A stretch of DNA of 64,000 nt, taken from NCBI RefSeq assembly GCF_000007825.1, contig NC_004722.1, forward strand, positions 1,776,501-1,840,500, given 5' to 3'. How positions within the stretch are numbered: the first letter of the stretch is position 1; each line of letters starts with the position of its first letter. Below are positions 7,851 through 17,707 of this stretch, one piece after another. Source of the DNA: Bacillus cereus ATCC 14579. Its GTDB lineage: Bacteria; Bacillota; Bacilli; Bacillales; Bacillaceae_G. The notes beneath the pieces are model-generated. The model did no database searches. It was not told where the DNA came from and saw only the letters and a list, made by a program, of their open reading frames with translations. The position numbers and the translations under genes were made by a program.

Positions 7851-9134
7851 ATGAAATCAACATTTTTTGCTCAAAATAGAGAAAGACTAACGAAAACATT
7901 ACCTGATGAATCCGTTACGATTTTATTTGCGGGACAAGCACCGCATATGTCAGCTGATGCACATTATAAATTTGTACCGAATCGTAATTTTTACTACTTA
8001 ACGGGAATCGATGAACCAAATGTTATTTTTATGCTGAAAAAGTTTGGGAATAGTGTAGAAGAGACACTTTTCATTGAAAAATCAGATCCAGTAATGGAAA
8101 AATGGGTTGGGAAGACAGTTTCTAGCGAAGAAGCAGAGGGAATTTCAGGTATAAAGAAAGTTGTATATTTAGATAGCTTTGAAAAGACAATGTCAAATAT
8201 ACTTTTTACAGAAAATGCGAAGCATCTATATTTAGATATAGAACGTCGTGATTGGAATGGTACGGAGACAAAAACATTAGCATTTGCTAAACATGTAAGA
8301 GAAAAATACCCACACGTAACAATTGGTAATGTATATCCGAACATTTGTGAATTACGAGTATTTAAAACAGAGGAAGAAATTGAAATTATTAAAGAAGCGA
8401 TTGCTGTAACGAAAGATGGTATTTACAATGTGTTAAAAAATGCAAAAGCAGGCATGATGGAGTATGAATTAGAAGCTCAATTTGATTTTACACTGAAATC
8501 ATCTGGCATTAAGCACCATGCGTTCAATACAATTTTGGCGAGTGGGAAAAATGCTACAGTTCTTCATTATGAAGATAATGATGCACAAATTCAAAATGGT
8601 GACTTAGTATTACTAGATTTAGGTGCTCAAAAAGACTACTATAACGCTGATATTAGTTATACATTCCCGGCAAATGGAACATTCTCTAGTCGTCAAAAAC
8701 AAATTTATAATATTGTATTAAAAGCATTAAAAGAAACAACAGCGCTTATTAAGCCAGGATTAAAGTTCGCTGCATTAAATGAGCATACAAAAAAGGTACT
8801 GGCAGAAGAGTGTAAAGCAATTGGTTTAATTCAAGAAGATGAAGAGTTATCAAAATACTATTATCATGGTGTCAGCCATTTCCTTGGTTTAGATACACAT
8901 GATGTAGGAACATATAAAGATAGAGTGTTAGAAGAAGGTATGGTTATAACAATTGAACCTGGTCTTTATATTGAAGGAGAATCAATTGGAATTCGTATTG
9001 AAGATGACATTCTTGTAACGAAAGACGGGTATGAAAACTTGTCAAAAGATATCATTAGGGAAGTTGAAGAAATTGAAGAATTTATGAGTGTAAATAATGA
9101 ACATGTAAAAGGAAACCAAGCTGTAGTTAAATAA
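7851..9134 (+). CDS. Xaa-Pro aminopeptidase (M24B family)
   Basis: 427-aa cytoplasmic metallopeptidase that removes an N-terminal residue preceding proline. The N-terminal creatinase-like domain (about 1-170) includes FYYLTGIDEPN. The C-terminal pita-bread domain shows the five metal ligands: two Asp in LLDLGAQKDYYNADISY, His in GVSHFLGLDTHD, Glu in TIEPGLYIE and Glu in IRIEDDILV. ATG 7851 follows AGGGGGA. Monocistronic. Confidence 0.93.
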   Translation: MKSTFFAQNRERLTKTLPDESVTILFAGQAPHMSADAHYKFVPNRNFYYLTGIDEPNVIFMLKKFGNSVEETLFIEKSDPVMEKWVGKTVSSEEAEGISGIKKVVYLDSFEKTMSNILFTENAKHLYLDIERRDWNGTETKTLAFAKHVREKYPHVTIGNVYPNICELRVFKTEEEIEIIKEAIAVTKDGIYNVLKNAKAGMMEYELEAQFDFTLKSSGIKHHAFNTILASGKNATVLHYEDNDAQIQNGDLVLLDLGAQKDYYNADISYTFPANGTFSSRQKQIYNIVLKALKETTALIKPGLKFAALNEHTKKVLAEECKAIGLIQEDEELSKYYYHGVSHFLGLDTHDVGTYKDRVLEEGMVITIEPGLYIEGESIGIRIEDDILVTKDGYENLSKDIIREVEEIEEFMSVNNEHVKGNQAVVK

Positions 9135-9228
9135 TAAAAGAGTCATCACTAATTTATTTGAACTTTATCTCGAACCGTGGACAATTAAAAAATCCATGAT
9201 TCGGGATAGGGTTCTTTTCTTCGAAATA

Positions 9229-9864
9229 CTAATCTTTAATTATTAATCCTAATAAAGTAGCAAACTGAACAGCTTGATATGTTGATACTTTACATCCTCT
9301 TAAATCGTTCACTGAAACTGTAAGTGTATCAAAGGTAGAAGAACTAATATCTATCCCCTTCAGTGATGTCTGATCAAAATTAGCTTCATCAAGACTACAT
9401 AATTGGAATTCAACTTTTTTAAGTTTACAGTCAAAAAAATCTGCATTATTTAATGAAGTTTCATTGAAGATGATTTTTTCTAGTTTGGAATTTCCAAATG
9501 CCGCTAAATTCAAAATTGAATTCTCAAATTTAACATTTCCTAAGCTAGATTCTGTGAAATTTACTCCGATTAATTTACTGTTTTTAAATTCGACTCTGTG
9601 AACAGAAGAATTGCTTAAATTAACATTTGATAAATCACAGTTTTCAAGACAAACATCTGTAATATCAATATTGCTAAAGTCTGTATTAGTAAACTTACAG
9701 TTTTTTATCACCGCATCATATAATCGCACTCTATCTACAGATTCATTTTCGAAAGTGGAGTCTATAATTTCACACACTTCCAATGTTGGATCTTCTTCAT
9801 AAAAAATATCTTGAAAATTCTTTGAAGATAACTCTGGTGAAATTTTTGGTCTATCAATTTTCAT
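9229..9864 (-). CDS. Pentapeptide-repeat protein
   Basis: 211 aa. From about residue 40 onward the sequence follows the A(D/N)LXX-type pentapeptide rhythm, e.g. NVNLSNSSVHRVEFKNSKL and NNADFFDCKLKKVEF. This predicts a right-handed quadrilateral beta-helix. Many such proteins are of unknown function, and the quinolone-protecting Qnr/MfpA type is one subgroup; nothing here specifically argues for that role. Single gene on the minus strand. Confidence 0.88.
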   Translation of the reverse strand: MKIDRPKISPELSSKNFQDIFYEEDPTLEVCEIIDSTFENESVDRVRLYDAVIKNCKFTNTDFSNIDITDVCLENCDLSNVNLSNSSVHRVEFKNSKLIGVNFTESSLGNVKFENSILNLAAFGNSKLEKIIFNETSLNNADFFDCKLKKVEFQLCSLDEANFDQTSLKGIDISSSTFDTLTVSVNDLRGCKVSTYQAVQFATLLGLIIKD

Positions 9865-10012
9865 CGTATATCAATCCTCTTCTATTTGATATATTTGTGT
9901 AATTTGAGTCTATTGTCTTCTTGTAAGGAACATTAGTTCTTATTATACAAAAATGTAAGTTCTTTTGTGAAGAGCATTTTAGCTACATTTTTCTTATTTA
10001 ATAATAGCAGTG

Positions 10013-10150
10013 TTATTGTTTCTTAAGAAATAACGTCAAAACAAATACGAGAACGGCTAGTATAGTCGCTACAAGGAAAATATTTTGTATTTCTAAAATA
10101 TTCGCCTCTTGTAATGTCTCCGCTTTTAGTAATCTTCCAATTAGCTTACG
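10013..10150 (-). pseudogene. Remnant of the C-terminal end of a membrane transporter
   Basis: On the minus strand an open stretch without a start codon reads RKLIGRLLKAETLQEANI, then a hydrophobic segment IFLVATILAVLVFVLTLFL and ends KKQ-stop. An amphipathic loop then a last transmembrane helix and short basic tail resembles the C-terminus of MFS drug exporters. A stop lies three codons upstream of the readable part, so it is a fragment. The rest of 9865-10230 shows no gene. Confidence 0.4.
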
Positions 10151-10230
10151 TAAGATCTAATTACATCTCCTTATTTTCTTGAAAATCAACTTCTATAATG
10201 ATTTTGAAAAAGAAAAAGGAGGGATTTTCC

Positions 10231-11871
10231 ATGAAGCGATTTGTATTAACAGCCGTTACAGTCTCTGTAATATTTTTAATTGCTGCCTGTTCTGTGACGA
10301 CAAATATAACAACTGATCATAAAAATATGAATGATAAAAAAACACTACAGACTGAAACAGCTACAACACCATTGAAAGTTGAAAAAGGACCAGAAGTTAC
10401 TTTAATAGCGAAAGAAGAAAAGCAAAAATTAAGTAACGGTGTTATTGTTCCAGTCTGGACATTTAATGGCTCATCTCCTGGTTCAGAAATTCGGGTGAAA
10501 AAAGGTGAAAAGGTGAAAGTGACATTAAAAAATGAATTATCTGCACCAGTATCTATTCATTGGCATGGATATCCTGTCCCAAATAACATGGATGGAATTC
10601 CAGGCGTGACACAAGATGCAGTTGAACCAGGAAAAAGTTTCACTTACGAATTTGAAGCGAACGTACCAGGAACGTACTGGTATCACTCGCATCAAGATTC
10701 TGTAAATCAATTAGATAGAGGTTTGTATGGAGCGCTCATTGTAGAAGATACAAAGGAAAAATATGATAAAGATTACACATTAATGTTGGATGAATGGGTT
10801 ACAGATAAAGAAGAAATGAATAAGCAGTTAAAAGAAATGACAAAAGGGCAAATAGGTAATAAATCTAAAGGTAATGAAAATGGGGAAAAGAATGATGATA
10901 AGAACGGCATGGATCATTCTGATATGAACATGGGCAGTGATAAAAAAGACTCTAGTAATATGGAAGGAATGGACCATGGAAATATGAAGATGGAAGGTCA
11001 TGATATGAGTATGTACGATTTATTCACAATCAATGGAAAAAGCGGTGATTTAGTAGCGCCATTAAAAGTGAATAAGGGAGATAACGTTCGTCTTAGACTC
11101 GTCAATGCTGGTTATCTATCACATGATATACATGTTCATGGCCATGATATAAAAGTAATTGCGACAGATGGTCAACCAATAAACGATCCAAAAGTTATAA
11201 AGGATAAAGTAATTTCAATCGCACCGGGTGAACGTTATGATATTGAATTTACTGCTAATAATCCTGGGAAATGGTATGTTGAAGACCATTCGAAAAATAA
11301 AGGTGCAAAAGGAATGAAAGCTGTTATTGAGTATGATGGCAGCAAAGAGATGAAAGATAAAACAGACGAAAAAGAAAAATTACCGAAAGTAGATATAATG
11401 AAATATGGTACTAAAAAATTAGGTAGTTTCACGTTAAATCAAGAGTATACTGCCACATATAATATGGACTTAAATACGCAAATGAATGGAAATGAAATGG
11501 TATATACAATTAACGGAAAGGTATTTCCGGATATTGACCCAATTCAAGTGAAAAAGGGTGATTTAGTAAAAGTGAGATTGGTAAATCGTTCTAAAATGGA
11601 TGATCACCCAATGCATTTACACGGACACTTTTTCCAGGTGTTGAGTAAAGATGGAAAACCGATAGAAGGTTCTCCCATTGTAAAAGATACATTGAACTTA
11701 AAACCGGGTGAAGAATATGAAGTAGCCTTTGTAGCAGATAATCCGGGCGATTGGATGTTCCACTGTCATGATTTACACCATGCTTCAGCTGGGATGGTAA
11801 CAGAAGTAAAATATACAGATTACAAATCGGATTATGTTCCAAACCGAAACATTCCTAATAAGCCAGAGTAA
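10231..11871 (+). CDS. Multicopper oxidase, lipoprotein with Met/His-rich insert
   Basis: 546 aa from ATG 10231 (AAAGGAGGG upstream). The N-terminus is a lipoprotein signal with lipobox LIAAC, so the enzyme should be anchored outside the membrane. Copper-ligand motifs are complete: HWHG (about 110), HSH (about 152), HPMHLHGH (about 460) and HCHDLHH (about 511), i.e. a three-cupredoxin laccase-like oxidase. Residues about 224-262 form a Met/His/Asp-rich segment (repeats like MDHSDMNMG and MDHGNMKM), as in CueO-type cuprous oxidases. A role in copper tolerance is inferred. The next gene encodes a membrane protein with a His-rich tail. Confidence 0.92.
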   Translation: MKRFVLTAVTVSVIFLIAACSVTTNITTDHKNMNDKKTLQTETATTPLKVEKGPEVTLIAKEEKQKLSNGVIVPVWTFNGSSPGSEIRVKKGEKVKVTLKNELSAPVSIHWHGYPVPNNMDGIPGVTQDAVEPGKSFTYEFEANVPGTYWYHSHQDSVNQLDRGLYGALIVEDTKEKYDKDYTLMLDEWVTDKEEMNKQLKEMTKGQIGNKSKGNENGEKNDDKNGMDHSDMNMGSDKKDSSNMEGMDHGNMKMEGHDMSMYDLFTINGKSGDLVAPLKVNKGDNVRLRLVNAGYLSHDIHVHGHDIKVIATDGQPINDPKVIKDKVISIAPGERYDIEFTANNPGKWYVEDHSKNKGAKGMKAVIEYDGSKEMKDKTDEKEKLPKVDIMKYGTKKLGSFTLNQEYTATYNMDLNTQMNGNEMVYTINGKVFPDIDPIQVKKGDLVKVRLVNRSKMDDHPMHLHGHFFQVLSKDGKPIEGSPIVKDTLNLKPGEEYEVAFVADNPGDWMFHCHDLHHASAGMVTEVKYTDYKSDYVPNRNIPNKPE

Positions 11872-11874
11872 TAT

Positions 11875-11904
11875 TAAGCAGTTATCCTATGGATAGCTGC
11901 TTAT
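11875..11904. terminator. Terminator after the multicopper oxidase gene
   Basis: Inverted repeat TAAGCAG-t-TATCC / GGATA-g-CTGCTTA just after the stop, followed by a T-rich stretch. It lies between convergent genes and may serve both. Confidence 0.7.
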
Positions 11905-11922
11905 TCATTTTTGTTGCAAGTA

Positions 11923-12468
11923 CTAATGTATATGTTGGTTATGCCCAGGTGAAGGTGCAGGAGTATGATCTGGGAATGTCGTAAATACGGCAACGATAAT
12001 TACTACACTAATTGAAAGTAATAACAAAAAACGCTGTTGGATAAAAGTAGAAAAGTTCTCCGATAACAATTGAATCACACAGGACATAGTAATCGTTATA
12101 GTAAGTAAAAGGCTAATGAACAATATACTATGAGCTTGTTGAGCGTTTAACATCTCTGTAATCATTGCTCCCATCATACTTGCCATTAATCCAGAGAACA
12201 TTCCTTCTAAAGCAGTATATAGGTGAAAACGTAGACCGATTAAGAAACCGATAAAACCACTAATTAAAATAGCAAGCAAAGTAGAATATAGTAATTCCCC
12301 CTTAAAGAGAATGCCTAAGTAAAAACCAATACTTAAACCAATACTCATACTAAAAGACATAATAAATACCATATACTCCATTAGGGTACCCTTACGTTTA
12401 GAAATATAGGATGTAATAAGAATCGAAGTACAGCAAAGTGTTAAGGTAGTTAACGTATAAGCAAACAT
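11923..12468 (-). CDS. Membrane protein with His-rich C-terminus
   Basis: 181-aa integral membrane protein with about five hydrophobic helices (for example YMVFIMSFSMSIGLSIGFYL and FSGLMASMMGAMI) and a short C-terminal tail PAPSPGHNQHIH rich in His. It is convergent with the multicopper oxidase gene. Met- and His-containing helices plus that neighbour suggest, but do not prove, a role in copper handling. No named family is recognised with confidence. Confidence 0.75.
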   Translation of the reverse strand: MFAYTLTTLTLCCTSILITSYISKRKGTLMEYMVFIMSFSMSIGLSIGFYLGILFKGELLYSTLLAILISGFIGFLIGLRFHLYTALEGMFSGLMASMMGAMITEMLNAQQAHSILFISLLLTITITMSCVIQLLSENFSTFIQQRFLLLLSISVVIIVAVFTTFPDHTPAPSPGHNQHIH

Positions 12469-12688
12469 TATGATACCTCCTTGTCCTATCGTTCATTTCA
12501 TCATATGTTTATATGGAGGGTACTTATGCTTATTAATATCTGCATATTATCTGCACAATTTCATAGATGTAAGCAAAGGAACGCTTGATTTTTTAGGGCG
12601 TCTTTTTTAATTATAAGCATGTGAAAGAAATTGTTATATTATGAGTTTCTATTGTGAAGCCATAAAGAATAAGCGTATAATATTATAG

Positions 12689-12743
12689 GTCTCACATTTG
12701 CGAGACAAACCGCGAATGATAAATAAGATTGTTGTTTTATCAT
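12689..12743 (+). promoter_or_regulatory. Two inverted repeats in the topB leader
   Basis: GTCTC-N8-GAGAC (12689-12706) is followed by ATGATAAA / TTTATCAT (12716-12723 and 12736-12743) in the 332-bp gap before topB. Their role is unknown; leader hairpins or operator sites are both possible. Nothing else that looks like a gene is seen in 12469-12801. Confidence 0.3.
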
Positions 12744-12801
12744 CGCTTCTAAACATATAGACAATGAAAGTAACACTGGAATACAGATAGGGAGTTATAA
12801 A

Positions 12802-14946
12802 ATGAAATTAATTATTGCCGAGAAACCAGATCAAGGGTTGGCTCTTGTTTCACAGTTTAAATATCGCCGGAAAGATGGATATTTAGAAGTAGAAGCGAAT
12901 GAGTTATTTCCAAATGGAGCGTACTGTACATGGGCAATTGGTCATTTGACGCAGTTATGTAATCCAGAGCATTATCACGCAGAGTGGAAAAAATGGTCAC
13001 TTAATACGTTACCGATGATTCCAGAGCGTTTTCAATTTGAAGTAACAAAGTCGAAGTATAAACAGTTTAACGTTGTGAAACAGCTGTTACATAATCCACA
13101 GGTAACAGAAATTATTCACGCAGGCGATGCTGGGCGTGAAGGGGAACTGATCGTACGAAATATTATTAATCTTTGTAACGTGCAAAAGCCGATGAAGCGT
13201 CTATGGATTTCGTCTTTAACGAAGCAAGCTATTTACCAAGGGTTTAAAAATCTACTTGATGAAGCAGATACAATTAATACGTATTATGAGGCGTATACAA
13301 GGTCATGTGCGGACTGGGTCGTTGGTATGAATGCATCACGTGTTTTTAGTATTTTGCTAAAGAAAAAAGGAATGAATGATGTATTTTCTGCTGGTCGTGT
13401 CCAGACACCAACGTTAGCATTGATTGTAAAGCGAGAGAAAGAAATTGAAAACTTTAAGTCAGAGCCTTTCTGGGAAGTGTTTGCAACCTTTAATATAGAA
13501 GGAAAGAAATATGACGGAAAATGGGAAAAGGATAATGAATCCCGCTTAAAAGACCCTGATATGGCGAATAAAATTGCGGCATTTTGCCAAGGGAAACCGG
13601 CTGTTGTGAAGGAAATGAAAACGGAGCGTAAAGAGTTTCAGCCGCCGCTTTTATTTAACTTATCATCACTGCAAGCAACGGCAAATAAAGCCTTTAAGTT
13701 TTCACCGAAAAAGACGCTTGATATAACGCAAGCACTCTATCAAAAAGGGATTGTTTCTTATCCACGTTCAAATTCTAACTATGTTACACAAGGAGAAGCA
13801 GCGACGTTCCCTGATATTTTACAGAAGTTAAGTCAGTTTGATGAATATAAAGGCTTATTACCGGCTCCGGTTGAATCCATTATGAATAACAAGCGTTATG
13901 TAAATGAAAAGAAAGTAACAGATCACTACGCAATTATTCCGACAGAGCAAGTTACAAACCCAAGCAGACTCTCAGGTGATGAAAAGAAAATATACGATAT
14001 GATCGTAAGAAGGCTTATTGCAGCTCATTATGAAGTTGCAATCTTTGACTATACAACGATTGTAACGCTTGTAGATGAACGTGCTGAATTCATTTCAAAA
14101 GGAAAACAGCAAATTCAAGAAGGTTGGCGTAAAGTTATTTTCCAAGACGATAAAGATGACGAAACCATTCTTCCAATTGTAGCTGAAGGCGAAGAAGGAA
14201 AAGTTGTAAAGGTGAAAGTGAAAGAAGGAAAAACACAGCCACCGAAGCGCTATACAGAAGGACAACTTATTACGTTAATGAAAACAGCTGGTAAGTATTT
14301 AGAGAATGAAGAGCTGGAGAAAGTATTAAAGAAAACAGAAGGTTTAGGTACGGAAGCGACTCGCGCAGGTATTATTACGATGCTGAAAGACCGTAAGTAT
14401 ATAGATGTAAAGAAAAACCAAGTGTATGCGACTGATAAAGGAAAAGTATTAATTACCGCAATTGGTGATAAAATACTAGCTTCACCAGAAATGACTGCGA
14501 AATGGGAACAACGTCTTGCGGAAATTGGTGAAGGTACAGCTTCACCAGCTACATTTATGGAACAGACGAAAAAGCTATCAGCTAAAATTATTGAAGATGC
14601 AGTGGAAATGTCTGAGAAGTGGGATTTCACTGGACTACATGTTGAATCGATTGAACGAAAAGGATCGAAATTTACAACGGGTAAAAAGGTTGGTAGCTGT
14701 AAAAAATGTGATGGCGATGTAATTGATAAGTCAACGTTTTACGGTTGTTCTAACTATAATACAACGCAATGTGATTTCACCATTTCAAAGAAGATATTAA
14801 GTAAAACAATTTCGCAAAAGAATATGAAAAAGCTCTTAAAAGGTGAAAAGACTGACTTAATTAAAGGCTTTAAAAAGGGCGAGAAAACGTTTGATGCGAA
14901 ATTAGAGTGGAAAGATAATAAGATTAATTTTGTATTTGAGAATTAA
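12802..14946 (+). CDS. topB: DNA topoisomerase III TopB
   Basis: 714-aa type IA topoisomerase, about the length of B. subtilis TopB (727 aa). The N-terminal Toprim domain shows the acidic HAGDAGREGELIVRN (about 105-119), the active-site region shows GIVSYPRSNSNYV with the catalytic Tyr near residue 319, and the C-terminus has a Cys-rich segment (CKKCDGDV ... YGCSNY ... QCDF) resembling a topoisomerase zinc finger. It relaxes and decatenates DNA through a 5'-phosphotyrosine link. Single gene with its own terminator. Confidence 0.95.
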   Translation: MKLIIAEKPDQGLALVSQFKYRRKDGYLEVEANELFPNGAYCTWAIGHLTQLCNPEHYHAEWKKWSLNTLPMIPERFQFEVTKSKYKQFNVVKQLLHNPQVTEIIHAGDAGREGELIVRNIINLCNVQKPMKRLWISSLTKQAIYQGFKNLLDEADTINTYYEAYTRSCADWVVGMNASRVFSILLKKKGMNDVFSAGRVQTPTLALIVKREKEIENFKSEPFWEVFATFNIEGKKYDGKWEKDNESRLKDPDMANKIAAFCQGKPAVVKEMKTERKEFQPPLLFNLSSLQATANKAFKFSPKKTLDITQALYQKGIVSYPRSNSNYVTQGEAATFPDILQKLSQFDEYKGLLPAPVESIMNNKRYVNEKKVTDHYAIIPTEQVTNPSRLSGDEKKIYDMIVRRLIAAHYEVAIFDYTTIVTLVDERAEFISKGKQQIQEGWRKVIFQDDKDDETILPIVAEGEEGKVVKVKVKEGKTQPPKRYTEGQLITLMKTAGKYLENEELEKVLKKTEGLGTEATRAGIITMLKDRKYIDVKKNQVYATDKGKVLITAIGDKILASPEMTAKWEQRLAEIGEGTASPATFMEQTKKLSAKIIEDAVEMSEKWDFTGLHVESIERKGSKFTTGKKVGSCKKCDGDVIDKSTFYGCSNYNTTQCDFTISKKILSKTISQKNMKKLLKGEKTDLIKGFKKGEKTFDAKLEWKDNKINFVFEN

Positions 14947-14952
14947 TTTGTT

Positions 14953-14986
14953 AAAAGAGCATGACATAAAACTGTCATGCTCTTTT
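14953..14986 (+). terminator. Terminator after topB
   Basis: Perfect 14-bp inverted repeat AAAAGAGCATGACA / TGTCATGCTCTTTT with a 6-nt loop directly after the topB stop, followed by more T residues. Confidence 0.92.
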
Positions 14987-15150
14987 GTTTTTCTTTTATA
15001 TAAAATTTAACGATAAAAAAAATCCTTTAAATAATAATTTTTTATTGTAAAACGATAAAACTTGTATTAAAATCAAAATCATAATAAATGAGTGAGGTGC
15101 TTTTGTTAAAAGGTAACAACCTTATTTTTAAAATTAGAGGAGGTATAACT

Positions 15151-16398
15151 ATGAACATTAACAATTTGATTGTTAAAAATATGGATAACCCCCATGAGTT
15201 GGAGAAGATGTATAGAAAAGATCCGAAAGCTTTTAAAAAAGCATTCTCACAAGCATGGGACCAAAATCCTGATTCCCAGGTTCTAGCTGCTTGGTATGAA
15301 AGGTTGCATTTCAAGGAGAAAGTAAATAAAGAAAAAACATCTTTGTTTCAAAAAGGTTTCTTATTCATGGGCCTTTTAGCTATTCTGGCCGGCATAAGCA
15401 CCAGGATCATTTTCCACTTTGTTGAGCAGGAAGCAATTGCTCCAATTAACTTGGCTTTTGGTGTAATTCCCTTTATTGCTGCTTATTTTGTTTACAATAA
15501 TACTCCGAAAAAAAGTATTATTTATTCCCTTGCAGCGTTGTTCCTAATTTCCGGGTATTATCTTAATACGCTGCCAGTAAATTATAAAGACAGTACCATA
15601 CTTGCGTATTTACATCTTCCTATATTTTTATGGGTCTTAGTAGGGCTTGCATTTACAGGAAATGAATATTCAAAAGGCAGTACAAGATTAGCCTATATTA
15701 AATTTAATTTAGAATATTGTCTTCTCTACGGGAGCATGGCAGTGAGCGGAATGATACTTGCGGTATTCACCATGCGTTTATTTAGCTTTGTTGACTTAGA
15801 TATAGGAGAATTCTATTTTAGTAATGTTGTTTTATTTGGAGCAGCGGCTCTCGCTATTGTGACTGCATACTTAGTATCAATGAATCTTAAGCTTGCTAAA
15901 AATATTACACCATACATATCTAAAATTTTTAGTCCTCTCGTCCTGATTACCTTGCTTATCTATCTTATAACGGTAATTTGGATCGGGAAAAATCCATTCT
16001 TGGATCGCAATTTCCTAATGGCCTTCAACGGAATACTGCTTGGCGTATTGGCTGTTACTATATTTTCTATCGTTGAGAGTGACTCGGACGAGAAAAAGAA
16101 CATTTCAGATTATATAAATTTTTCCTTAATTGTTCTGGCGCTTATTATTGACACTGTCGCATTGTCAGCCATAGTATTCAGACTTTCTTCTTACGGGATT
16201 ACACCTAATAGACTTGCTGTTTTAGGAGTAAACATACTGATTTGGGCAAATCTCATTTGGATTATGTTTGCCTATATGCGTTTCTTGCAAAATAAATCAG
16301 GACTAAAAGCTATCCAAGATGCCGTTACGAAGTATTTGCCAATATATGGACTTTGGGCAGCTTTCGTTATATTTACGTTTCCTATCATTTTTAATTAG
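15151..16398 (+). CDS. Polytopic membrane protein of unknown function
   Basis: 415 aa from ATG 15151, preceded by GAGGAGG. A charged N-terminal region of about 65 residues (NPHELEKMYRKDPKAFKKAF) is followed by roughly ten hydrophobic helices, with paired helices and short loops to the C-terminus. No transporter signature is recognised. G+C and codon usage look slightly higher than in neighbours, so recent acquisition is possible. An inverted repeat follows at 16435-16468. Confidence 0.75.
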   Translation: MNINNLIVKNMDNPHELEKMYRKDPKAFKKAFSQAWDQNPDSQVLAAWYERLHFKEKVNKEKTSLFQKGFLFMGLLAILAGISTRIIFHFVEQEAIAPINLAFGVIPFIAAYFVYNNTPKKSIIYSLAALFLISGYYLNTLPVNYKDSTILAYLHLPIFLWVLVGLAFTGNEYSKGSTRLAYIKFNLEYCLLYGSMAVSGMILAVFTMRLFSFVDLDIGEFYFSNVVLFGAAALAIVTAYLVSMNLKLAKNITPYISKIFSPLVLITLLIYLITVIWIGKNPFLDRNFLMAFNGILLGVLAVTIFSIVESDSDEKKNISDYINFSLIVLALIIDTVALSAIVFRLSSYGITPNRLAVLGVNILIWANLIWIMFAYMRFLQNKSGLKAIQDAVTKYLPIYGLWAAFVIFTFPIIFN

Positions 16399-16434
16399 AA
16401 AGGATCTGTTAATGCGGGAGTGGTGAGGGCTAAT

Positions 16435-16468
16435 AATCATTGGGGGATGAACAAAACCCCCAATGATT
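16435..16468. terminator. Hairpin after the membrane protein gene
   Basis: Perfect 12-bp inverted repeat AATCATTGGGGG / CCCCCAATGATT with a 10-nt loop. No clear T-run follows on the plus strand, so terminator activity is probable rather than certain. Confidence 0.6.
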
Positions 16469-16568
16469 AAAGTTTCACTTTATTACAATTGGTATTATTA
16501 CGTTTGTAGTTTCGGTAATTTCATTTGTATTGATAAATAAGAAGCAAGTGTTATATGTAATCTTTCCA

Positions 16569-16603
16569 TAATAAAAACCGTCCCAAAATGGGACGGTTTT
16601 TAT
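16569..16603. terminator. Terminator of the ACR3 permease gene
   Basis: AAAAACCGTCCC aaaa GGGACGGTTTTT straddles the end of the minus-strand permease gene, with T-runs on both strands. Confidence 0.88.
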
Positions 16604-17568
16604 TATGCGTATTGCCGTTTTTTCTTAATAAGCAACAAAACTTGTGAAACAAAAGCTAGTACCGGTAACTCAATCAACGGTCCAATAACGAGTGCAAGTG
16701 CGATAAGAGGCTCGTCTGGAAAAGCTGTTACAGCGATAGCGAGTGCAACAGGTGAGTTTCTTGCTAACGTTGTTAAGCTTAGACTTACTGTATCTTTGTA
16801 AGATAAATGCATGATGCGCCCGATAAATTGTCCTAGTAAGAAATTAATGATGAAGAACAATAGAACAGGAACGAGTAATAATAAAACGACATTCATATTT
16901 TGCAGTAAATATTTACCTTGTGATGCAAACATCGCTACTATTGCTAAACTTAAAAATACAATTTGAGCAGAGCTGAAAAACGGAATGAGTTTATTCTCGA
17001 GAGTTTCAGCTTTTTTCATTTTATTCATAATGAACTTTGTAGCGTGTGCAAGTATAAATGGTAAGACGATTACGATAACAATACTTTCTACTAAAACAGA
17101 AATCGCTACAGTTTTCATGACACCAGCAAATAAAAATAAATAAATGGGAAGGAGCAGTACTTGCAAAATTAAATTTACAGGTAAAATTGCAGTAGAAAGT
17201 GCTACATTACCTTTCGCTATTTCAGTAAAGATTAAGTACCAATCTGTACATGGAGTAACCATTAACATTATAAATCCAACCCAAAGTGCTGGATGATCGG
17301 AAAGAAATAGTGCTCCTAACCCCCAAGCGAGTAAAGGTGTCCATAAGAAGTTAATAGTAAGACTTGTTCCAGCAAATTTTAAATTGCGAAATCCGTTTTT
17401 TATTTCTTTTAATGGAATGCTGAGGAATAATCCATATAGCATGAAAAATAAGAAGGGGACAATAAATTTGTCTGAATACGTATGTATCATATTAAATTGT
17501 CCGAGTACGATGCCGCATGTAACAGCAAAAAGAATAATAAAAGTTTGAATCTTTTCTATAGTGCTCAT
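16603..17568 (-). CDS. ACR3-family arsenite/bile-acid-type permease
   Basis: 321-aa membrane protein with ten hydrophobic segments. MLMVTPCTDWYLIFTEIAKGNVALS matches the conserved Cys-containing helix of ACR3 arsenite exporters. The start at 17568 (MSTIEK) is chosen because AAAGGA precedes it; a longer in-frame start at 17604 lacks a site. It probably extrudes arsenite or antimonite. No arsR or arsC is adjacent, so the substrate is inferred from the motif alone. Confidence 0.82.
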   Translation of the reverse strand: MSTIEKIQTFIILFAVTCGIVLGQFNMIHTYSDKFIVPFLFFMLYGLFLSIPLKEIKNGFRNLKFAGTSLTINFLWTPLLAWGLGALFLSDHPALWVGFIMLMVTPCTDWYLIFTEIAKGNVALSTAILPVNLILQVLLLPIYLFLFAGVMKTVAISVLVESIVIVIVLPFILAHATKFIMNKMKKAETLENKLIPFFSSAQIVFLSLAIVAMFASQGKYLLQNMNVVLLLLVPVLLFFIINFLLGQFIGRIMHLSYKDTVSLSLTTLARNSPVALAIAVTAFPDEPLIALALVIGPLIELPVLAFVSQVLLLIKKKRQYA

Positions 17569-17707
17569 GAATAAATCCTTTCTATATATGAATTTTCCTC
17601 TCAAAGTTTATTATACAAGTAATAAAGATGTATTTGGTGTTCAATTGTATTTTAGTTAATATTTTTAATTTGAGATTTTATTTTTTATTAAAAGTTACTT
17701 GACTAAA

